Source: Streptomyces sp. T39
GTDB taxonomy: Bacteria; Actinomycetota; Actinomycetes; Streptomycetales; Streptomycetaceae
Assembly: GCF_008042045.1 (NCBI RefSeq)
Contig: NZ_RDBP01000012.1
Coordinates: 255,247 to 290,940 of the forward strand
Length of the DNA stretch: 35,694 nucleotides
Direction of reading: 5' to 3'
Under the pieces are notes generated by a model. That model had not been told where the DNA came from, ran no database searches, and worked only from the letters and a program-made list of their open reading frames with translations. Below are positions 30,149 through 35,694 of the stretch, one piece after another. The position numbers were made by a program, and so were the translations under genes. How positions within the stretch are numbered: the first letter of the stretch is position 1; every line of letters starts with the position of its first letter.

Positions 30149-32311
30149 TCAGGCGCTGCCGCTGCCCTCCCGCACCCGGGTGACCACCGGGATGCCGTCC
30201 AGCCCGAGGGCCACCATCACGGCGGGCCCCCCGTGCGGTGCGACGGCAGTCGTCGGTGTGCCCAGCACGGGGGCGGCGCCCCGGGCGGCGGCACGGATCA
30301 CGGTGCTGTCGCCGTCCGGCCCGCCGAGCGCGCCCCCGCCGACCGCGATGCGCAGATCGGACGCCTCCGGACGCCTGCCGCCGACGAGGGCGACCCGGCC
30401 GTAGCCGGAGACCGGCCGGTCCGCCACCGTCGACCAGCGTGCGGGCCGGCCGGCGGCGAGGCGCTCCACCATCACGCGGTCGCTGGCGACGCGCCGGTAG
30501 CCGACCAGCACCGATCCGTCGGCGGCGGTCACCGCGTCCGGCACGTCCCCGGGCCGGGCGACGAGCCGCCGGGACCCCTTCTTCAGCCGGCCGCGGGCGC
30601 CGCGCTGGGCCCAGTGCTCCATCCAGCCGGACGAGGCGGCGAACAGGTGGACGCGGCCGTCGCCGTCGACCGTGGCGGCCAGTCCCTCCTGGACGTGCCC
30701 GCCGGGCAGCCGCCGCCAGGGCGACCAGGTGCCGCCGGTGTCGAGCACCCGGGTGCTCACGCCCTTGTGTCCGTTGCGCACGAAGAGATGGGTGCGGCCG
30801 TCCGCGCCGGTCACCGCGACCGGGGTGCCGGTCAGCCGGGTGCGGCGGGGCTCCGTCTCGGGGCTGCCGAGGCTCTGCCAGGTCTCCTCGCGGTCGCGGC
30901 CCTCGCCGCGCGGCCCCTGGCGCAGCATCACCACCTCCCGCACGTTGTGCCGGACGCCCGGCCCCAGCCGGGAGAAGCGCAGCGCGAAGACCAGGTGGGC
31001 GCCGTCCGCCGCCGTGGTCACGGCTATGGAGGGCGCGAGCGGCCCGCCGCCGAGGTCCTCCGGGTCGCCCGGCGTGCCGTCCGGCCGCCCCGACCAGCGC
31101 GCGAGGCGGGTGCCGAGCACCGCGTAGACGGTCGTCCGGCCGTCGTCGGCGTCCACGACCGCCCGCGGGCCCGCGGTCGGGTAGCGCCGGTGCGTGCTGC
31201 GCACCCAGCCGCGGTCCGACGCCAGCACCCGGTCGCCGCCGATGGAGTAGTCGCCGCAGCCGGAGCTGTTGCCGCATCCCCACGACGGGTCGCCGCCGTA
31301 GGCGTTGAGGTGCCGTGTCTTCAGCGCGACCGTCTGCGGGGGGAGATTGTGCGGCCAGCGCTGGTTGTAGTAGCCCCGGTACGCCTCGGTCTGGAAGGCG
31401 GGCGCCCCGGCCGCGCCGCCGGGGCCCGCCGCCCAGGAGGTGAGCGCGCGCCAGGCGAAGAGGGCGGCCGCGGTGTGGTCGGGGTGGTCCGAGTAGCCGC
31501 GCTGGTCGCTGCCGCGCGGATGCCGCTGGTCGTGCACCTGGGCGTCGGGGTCGGGGTCGAGCGTCCGTATCAGGGTCGGCCGGTAGCGGCGGAGCAGGGC
31601 GACGAGGGCCTGGACGAGGTCGTCGTGCCCGTACGAGGAGGCGCCGCTCACCGGCGACCCGGCGGCGGGCTGGGTGGGGAGCAGCACCCCGGGCGTCTTC
31701 CACAGATGGGTGAGGTTCACGGGCCTGCCGCCGGCCCTGGCGTGCATGCGCAGGTTCAGGAACACCAGGTCGACTCGGCGGCCCAGGTGCTCCAGCCGGT
31801 TGAGCTCGGCCTCGCGCCCGCCGGGCAGCCGGACGGTTCCCCGCTCCCACGGGGTGAACAGCGGCAGGCCCATCATCTGGGCGTACGCCTGGCGCAGGCC
31901 CTGCTGGCGCGCGGAGACGTAGGCGGGGACGTCCGCCTCGGGGGCCGGCCGGCCGGGGACCTTGTTGACCCCGAAGGATCCCCCGTCCGTGATGTAGACG
32001 GAGGTGACCGGGACCCCGTTCTCCATGGTCTGCGCGACGTCGGGATTCATGAAGAACAGGTCGTCGTCGGGGTGGGCGACGATCTGCATCACCGCTGCCG
32101 GACCCGTACGGGCGAAGGCCCGCCGGGGCTGCGGGGCGAGCCGGCCGACCGGTGTGCCGGAACCGCCCCCGGCCGCCGGTGCGTCCGAGGGGACAGGGCG
32201 GGGCGCCGCGACGCAACCGCTCATCATGCCCGCTGCCGAGGCTCCCGCGACGGCGGCCAGGACGGCACGCCGCGAGAGTGCGGAACAATGAGTTTCGGTA
32301 CGGCGAGCCAT
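30149..32311 (-). CDS. Tat-exported PIG-L family deacetylase lipoprotein with C-terminal repeat domain
   Basis: A 720-residue predicted lipoprotein. The N-terminus carries a twin-arginine motif (SRRAVLAA, 13-20), a short hydrophobic stretch and a lipobox with Cys33 (GMMSGC). The PIG-L/LmbE catalytic domain (about 70-370) has the zinc motif AHPDDD (79-84) and HPDH (276-279). These enzymes remove acetyl groups from N-acetylglucosamine-type sugars. The remaining 350 residues contain repeated beta-strand units with Gly-Arg-x-His-Leu-Phe patterns (DGRTHLFVRNG, DGRVHLFAASSG), like a beta-propeller or lectin module. ATG at 32311 follows AGAGGGA; a start 14 residues upstream would displace the signal. 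Being outside the membrane next to galE, it may trim an N-acetylhexosamine on the finished polymer. Confidence 0.87.
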   Translation of the reverse strand: MARRTETHCSALSRRAVLAAVAGASAAGMMSGCVAAPRPVPSDAPAAGGGSGTPVGRLAPQPRRAFARTGPAAVMQIVAHPDDDLFFMNPDVAQTMENGVPVTSVYITDGGSFGVNKVPGRPAPEADVPAYVSARQQGLRQAYAQMMGLPLFTPWERGTVRLPGGREAELNRLEHLGRRVDLVFLNLRMHARAGGRPVNLTHLWKTPGVLLPTQPAAGSPVSGASSYGHDDLVQALVALLRRYRPTLIRTLDPDPDAQVHDQRHPRGSDQRGYSDHPDHTAAALFAWRALTSWAAGPGGAAGAPAFQTEAYRGYYNQRWPHNLPPQTVALKTRHLNAYGGDPSWGCGNSSGCGDYSIGGDRVLASDRGWVRSTHRRYPTAGPRAVVDADDGRTTVYAVLGTRLARWSGRPDGTPGDPEDLGGGPLAPSIAVTTAADGAHLVFALRFSRLGPGVRHNVREVVMLRQGPRGEGRDREETWQSLGSPETEPRRTRLTGTPVAVTGADGRTHLFVRNGHKGVSTRVLDTGGTWSPWRRLPGGHVQEGLAATVDGDGRVHLFAASSGWMEHWAQRGARGRLKKGSRRLVARPGDVPDAVTAADGSVLVGYRRVASDRVMVERLAAGRPARWSTVADRPVSGYGRVALVGGRRPEASDLRIAVGGGALGGPDGDSTVIRAAARGAAPVLGTPTTAVAPHGGPAVMVALGLDGIPVVTRVREGSGSA

Positions 32312-32503
32312 GTATCCCTCTTCACGTCGGTGCCGATCACCCGGATCGGCCACTGGTAAAGAGGAGAAAAATGACGACAGGTTTCACCTGGACGAGTGAT
32401 CGCCGTCACATAAGGTTCGAATTATGAGTCAACTTGCCGATGATGCTCATTCTTGGCACCATGCGACGCTGACCATCAGATCTGAATGGAAGCCGGGAAC
32501 GCT
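32312..32503. promoter_or_regulatory. Divergent promoter region of the deacetylase and accessory-domain genes
   Basis: A 192-bp region, locally AT-rich, between divergent genes. On the minus strand TTGACT (32427-32432) lies in an AT-rich stretch and may belong to the deacetylase promoter, though no good partner box at normal spacing was found. The plus-strand candidate is listed separately. Confidence 0.5.
32453..32481 (+). promoter_or_regulatory. Candidate promoter of the accessory-domain/GT4-Stealth operon
   Basis: TTGGCA (32453-32458) and TCAGAT (32476-32481) with 17-bp spacing. A start near 32488 would exclude the upstream ATG at 32486 and supports translation from GTG at 32504. Confidence 0.45.
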
Positions 32504-33508
32504 GTGAGTGACTCACTGCTGCCCTATGCGGTGGGCGCTGCCAAGCGTGCTCGCCGGGCCGCCGTACGTGTACGACGTCGCGTAGAGCAATTGCACACCG
32601 TCCCCGCGATCGGCGGTGGAATCCGGCCACGCGCACAGCTCCGGCCCGTCCACTACTCGGTCTCCAGCGGCAGGACCCTGAATTTCGCGGTGTCCGTCCC
32701 CGGCCGCGACATCGCGTCGGCCGACCTGATGCTGTCGCACGGCACCAGCCGCGAGCGCGTTCCGCTGGAGCTGGAGCCCCAGGCCGACGGCACCCTGCTG
32801 CTCACCGCGACCGTGCCCCTGCGCCACCGGGACCGGCCGGGGCAGGGCGCCCGCGGGCCCGCCCTCGGCAACGGCATCTGGCGGCTGACCGTCCTGCTCA
32901 CGGACGCCGCGGGAAGCACCCGCAGGGTCCGGGTCACGGCCGCGGCGAACGCCGAGATCTCGGACGGCCCGACCCTCACGTACTCCCCGTCGCCCGTGGA
33001 CGGCACGGTCTTCCGGCCGGTCCGCTCGGTCGACGGCTTCGCCCTGCTGAAGGTCCGCCCCGCCCGGCCGCACGCCGAGCTCACCTCGTTCGACCTGCGC
33101 TGGGACCGGATCACCGTGCACGGCCGCCTCGTCGGCCGGGACACGGCCGGCGGCTCCGGGACGGCCGAGGCCGTCGTGCGCCGCGGCAGCCAGACCGCCA
33201 CGGCGGAGCCCCGCTGGGACGGCGACCGCTTCACCTTCGACGTGCCGCTGGACCGCATGGGCGGGGGCCGCGGCACCTCCCGCACCTGGGACCTCTTCCT
33301 GCGGGTCGGTGGCAGCCGGCTCCGGATCGCCCGCCGGCTGACGGACGTCCGCCACCCCAAGCAGGTGTACCGCACGCCGTTCCGCATCATCGCCCTGGAC
33401 AGCGGTGCCCTCCTGCGGGTGCACGCCCACGTCACGGCGGCGGGGGCGCTCACCGTCGCCTGCGCAGAACTCGAACCGGCGCACCGAAGCACTGAGGACA
33501 TCGCATGA
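32504..33508 (+). CDS. Stand-alone beta-rich accessory-domain protein of glycopolymer transferases
   Basis: A 334-residue protein without a catalytic domain. The first 30 residues are basic (GAAKRARRAAVRVRRRVEQ), suited to membrane or polyanion contact. The rest is beta-rich in two similar halves, with GNGIWRLTVLLTDAAG and then TWDLFLRVGG, LRIARRLTDV and LRVHAHVTAAGALTV near the end. This same pattern ends the GT4 protein at 26851-28872, where it is fused to the enzyme. GTG at 32504 is preferred over ATG at 32486, which has no ribosome-binding site and would lie at the predicted transcription start. Its stop overlaps the GT4-Stealth start (ATGA), so it is probably made together with that enzyme as a partner subunit. 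Function otherwise unknown. Confidence 0.82.
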   Translation: MSDSLLPYAVGAAKRARRAAVRVRRRVEQLHTVPAIGGGIRPRAQLRPVHYSVSSGRTLNFAVSVPGRDIASADLMLSHGTSRERVPLELEPQADGTLLLTATVPLRHRDRPGQGARGPALGNGIWRLTVLLTDAAGSTRRVRVTAAANAEISDGPTLTYSPSPVDGTVFRPVRSVDGFALLKVRPARPHAELTSFDLRWDRITVHGRLVGRDTAGGSGTAEAVVRRGSQTATAEPRWDGDRFTFDVPLDRMGGGRGTSRTWDLFLRVGGSRLRIARRLTDVRHPKQVYRTPFRIIALDSGALLRVHAHVTAAGALTVACAELEPAHRSTEDIA

Positions 33509-35694
33509 AGATCACGTTTCTGCTCACCTGGGGCGACGAGATGGGCGGCACCGAGATGGCCGCCTACACCCAGGCGATCCACCTCGCGCCCCGTCACGAG
33601 GTCGAGGTCCTCAGCGTCTTCAAGACCCGCCAGGAGCCGTTCTTCGCCGCCGCGAAGAGGGTCGAGCGGCGCTACCTGATCGACCGGACCGGCTCGGTCG
33701 AGCGCCCGGTGCGTTCCTCGGCGCTGACCGCCGACGCGTGCCGCACACTGGCCTCGCTGCCGAGCGAGATCATCAAGCCGTCCTGGGAGAGCACCTTCAA
33801 CCGGCTCTCCGACGTCGAGCTGAAGCGGGAGCTCGCCGAGCTCGACTGCGACATCCTGGTCAGCACGACCCCGGCCCTGATGGCCGCCATCGCCGAGCTC
33901 GCCCCGGCCCGGGTGATCACCGTGCACCAGGAGCACCGGGCCTCCCAGCTCCGCGGTGTCACCGGCGAGCCGCTGCTCGTGTACGCGCCCATGCTCGACG
34001 CCCTGGTCTCGCTCACCGAGCGCACCGACGACTGGTTCGCCGACTCGCTCCAGGGCGCCGCGCCCGAGCTGGTCCACATCCCGAACGCGGTGCCCGACGG
34101 CTACCGCCAGCGCTCCGACCTGGAGAGCAGGACCATCGTCCTCGCTGCCCGGATGACCCCGGAGAAGCAGCTGGACCACGCGATCAACGCGTTCCACAAG
34201 GTCCGCGACGACTTCCCGGACTGGACCCTGCGCATCTTCGGCGACGGTCCCCAGCTCGTCAGGCTGCGCCGGCTCGTCGAAGGGCTCGGCCTGCACTCGC
34301 ACGTCGAACTCATGGGCCGCTCCGACCAGATGGAGCAGGAGTGGGCCAAGGCCGCGCTCTGCCTGCTGCCGTCGCGCAACGAGGCGTTCCCGCTCGTGCT
34401 GCTGGAGGTGTTCGCCGCCGGTGTGCCGGTGATCGCCTACGACATCGTCACCGGCCCCGCCGAGATCATCCGGCACGACGTGGACGGGCTGCTCGTCCCC
34501 CCGGGCGACATCGACTCACTCGCCGCCGCCATGTCCCGGCTGATGAGCGACGACGAGACCCGGCACGCCTTCGGCAAGGCCGCCAGGACCGGCGTCAACG
34601 AGCGCTTCTCCGGCGAGAAGATCACCGCGCAGTGGGAGGAGCTCTTCGAGCGCCTCCTCGCCGGCCGTGACACGCCCGAGCGCCTCGCCGCCCGTGCCGA
34701 CCGCACCGCCCTGCGCATCGCCGAGGGCGGCACCAAGAGCTTCAGCGTCGCCGCCCCGGTCTCCCACCTCGCGAACTCCGCCGACGAGCAGAAGGCCCGC
34801 GAGGTCCTCATCCAGGCGCAGGACCGGTCCCTGATCCGCTCCGCCGGCCGCCTCGCCGAGGAGCGGAACGACATAAACGGGCCGACGATGGCCGATCTCA
34901 ACCTGGAGATCACGGCCGGCGCGTTCGAGAACGCCGGGATCCCCTTCGTCCTCGTCCGCAACGACGGTGTCCCGCACCTGCTCGCCGTGCCCGTCGAGCG
35001 GCGCGCGGACGCGCTGCGGGCGCTGGCCACCGAGCTCGCGGGCCAGCCGGTCTACGGCGAACTGATCACCCCGCGCGGCGCGGCCCCCGGCGCCGTGCTC
35101 GCCGAGCGGCTGGAGGGTGTCGGCGACATCGCCGGCGTCCGGGTCTTCAAGCCGGTGACGAGCCCGAGCCGGACCCTGCGCTACGGGCCCGCCTACGGCT
35201 GCACCGTGGAGTTCTGGGACGAGGACGAGGACGGCTGGCGCAACAGCCCCCGGTCCGCCACCCTCCTCGGCCGCCGGCTGCCCTCGCTCGAGGCCACCGC
35301 GAAGCTCCAGGTCGGCGAGCACGCCTACCCGACGCTGACCCAGTTCACCAAGAAGCTGATGTGGGACGTCGACTTCCCCGTCGACGTCGTCTACACCTGG
35401 GTCGACGTCCTTCTGGCCCGTCACGTCCTGCTCGGTGGAGACCGTGTCGTTGACGCAGAACACCGTCTTGTCGCGGTTGGCGAGCAGCCGGCCGAGCCGG
35501 GCCTCCGTCCACGGATGCGTCAGGTCGAGATACGTGTAGGGCAGCGCCGACGGCACGGCACGCCGCGTGTGGTACGCGTAGTAGTGGTGCAGCGAGGAGG
35601 CGATGGAGATGTCGTCGATGCTCCGGAACCGGCTGCCCTCGGTCGCGCGGTACTCGAACTCGAACTCGGTCTCGATCTCGGTGAGCACGCTGCG
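33505..35694 (+). CDS. GT4 glycosyltransferase fused to a Stealth domain, broken at about 35,406
   Basis: The frame runs off the window. Residues 1-385 are a glycosyltransferase 4 (GGTEMAAYTQAIHL near 14-27, IPNAVPDGY near 192, VLAARMTPEKQLDHA near 212, E-x7-E in NEAFPLVLLEVFAAGVP near 292-308). A mixed linker (about 390-620) follows. Then residues 623-634 read FPVDVVYTWVD, the start of Stealth conserved region 1, whose next residue should be Gly. At 35,407 the reading changes to low-quality sequence because the following DNA encodes the Stealth C-terminal region on the other strand. So only about 634 residues are genuine. Stealth enzymes transfer sugar-1-phosphate and build phosphoglycans such as capsules. 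ATG at 33505 has GAGG seven bases upstream and overlaps the accessory-domain stop. Confidence 0.85.
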   Translation, partial: MKITFLLTWGDEMGGTEMAAYTQAIHLAPRHEVEVLSVFKTRQEPFFAAAKRVERRYLIDRTGSVERPVRSSALTADACRTLASLPSEIIKPSWESTFNRLSDVELKRELAELDCDILVSTTPALMAAIAELAPARVITVHQEHRASQLRGVTGEPLLVYAPMLDALVSLTERTDDWFADSLQGAAPELVHIPNAVPDGYRQRSDLESRTIVLAARMTPEKQLDHAINAFHKVRDDFPDWTLRIFGDGPQLVRLRRLVEGLGLHSHVELMGRSDQMEQEWAKAALCLLPSRNEAFPLVLLEVFAAGVPVIAYDIVTGPAEIIRHDVDGLLVPPGDIDSLAAAMSRLMSDDETRHAFGKAARTGVNERFSGEKITAQWEELFERLLAGRDTPERLAARADRTALRIAEGGTKSFSVAAPVSHLANSADEQKAREVLIQAQDRSLIRSAGRLAEERNDINGPTMADLNLEITAGAFENAGIPFVLVRNDGVPHLLAVPVERRADALRALATELAGQPVYGELITPRGAAPGAVLAERLEGVGDIAGVRVFKPVTSPSRTLRYGPAYGCTVEFWDEDEDGWRNSPRSATLLGRRLPSLEATAKLQVGEHAYPTLTQFTKKLMWDVDFPVDVVYTWVDVLLARHVLLGGDRVVDAEHRLVAVGEQPAEPGLRPRMRQVEIRVGQRRRHGTPRVVRVVVVQRGGDGDVVDAPEPAALGRAVLELELGLDLGEHAA
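35407..35694 (-). pseudogene. Inverted C-terminal fragment of a Stealth domain
   Basis: On the minus strand, reading in from the right edge, the frame gives LTEIETEFEFEYRATEG, FRSIDDISIASSLHHYYAY, LPYTYLDLTHPW and KTVFCVNDTVSTEQD, characteristic of conserved regions 3-4 of Stealth proteins. No stop follows the expected end; the frame continues as noncoding antisense of the GT4 gene. So this piece lost its own end at the same junction where the plus-strand gene lost its continuation. The N-terminal part would lie beyond the window. Confidence 0.8.

Noticed and set aside
35407..35694. A separate intact convergent Stealth gene on the minus strand
   Set aside because: Its C-terminal end and stop codon are missing exactly at the junction, and the frame runs on as antisense of the GT4 gene, so it is a fragment.

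Overview
The window is high-GC actinobacterial chromosome, almost certainly from a Streptomyces. The GC-saturated third codon positions, frequent GTG starts, 4-bp stop/start overlaps and the run proB - small gene - proA - nadD - LCP/LytR_C gene - rsfS - histidine phosphatase - tRNA-Ala all point there. That core order is what I remember from other streptomycetes; I could not check it here. Gene starts below were chosen from ribosome-binding sites and overlaps.

Left part (1-14.4 kb) is housekeeping. It holds the tail of an unidentified Pro/Tyr/Gly-rich protein overlapping a NuoF-like flavo-iron-sulfur protein with a ferredoxin tail. Next come two identical tRNA-Ala(GGC) genes flanking two coupled zinc-ribbon mini-genes. 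A minus-strand run follows: histidine phosphatase, rsfS, an LCP-like/LytR_C membrane protein, nadD and a 53-residue membrane protein. A plus-strand M48 metallopeptidase comes next, then a minus-strand run of two single-pass membrane proteins sharing an N-terminal motif, proA, a conserved unknown gene and proB.

Right part (14.7-35.7 kb) is one large cell-surface glycopolymer locus. It encodes the complete dTDP-L-rhamnose pathway (rfbA, rfbB, rfbD on minus; rfbC on plus), GalE for UDP-galactose or UDP-GalNAc, and a fused cytidylyltransferase/SDR enzyme of the type that makes CDP-ribitol. It also encodes a TagF-like polyol-phosphate transferase with an N-terminal membrane part, two GT2 and two GT4 glycosyltransferases (one fused to a Stealth phosphotransferase domain), a SAM methyltransferase and a Tat-exported lipoprotein of the PIG-L deacetylase family. 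Several of these proteins carry the same C-terminal beta-rich accessory domain, and one small protein seems to be that domain alone. The simplest reading is a teichoic-acid-like or phosphoglycan wall polymer containing polyol phosphate, rhamnose and (N-acetyl)hexosamine.

Two structural anomalies stand out. First, the GT4-Stealth gene breaks at about 35,406 inside the first Stealth motif, and what follows is the C-terminal part of a Stealth domain on the opposite strand: an inversion junction or an assembly chimera. Second, 114 bp of the conserved unknown gene between proA and proB is repeated, inverted and base-for-base identical, 161 bp away in noncoding sequence. I saw no CRISPR array, insertion sequence, integrase or phage gene.
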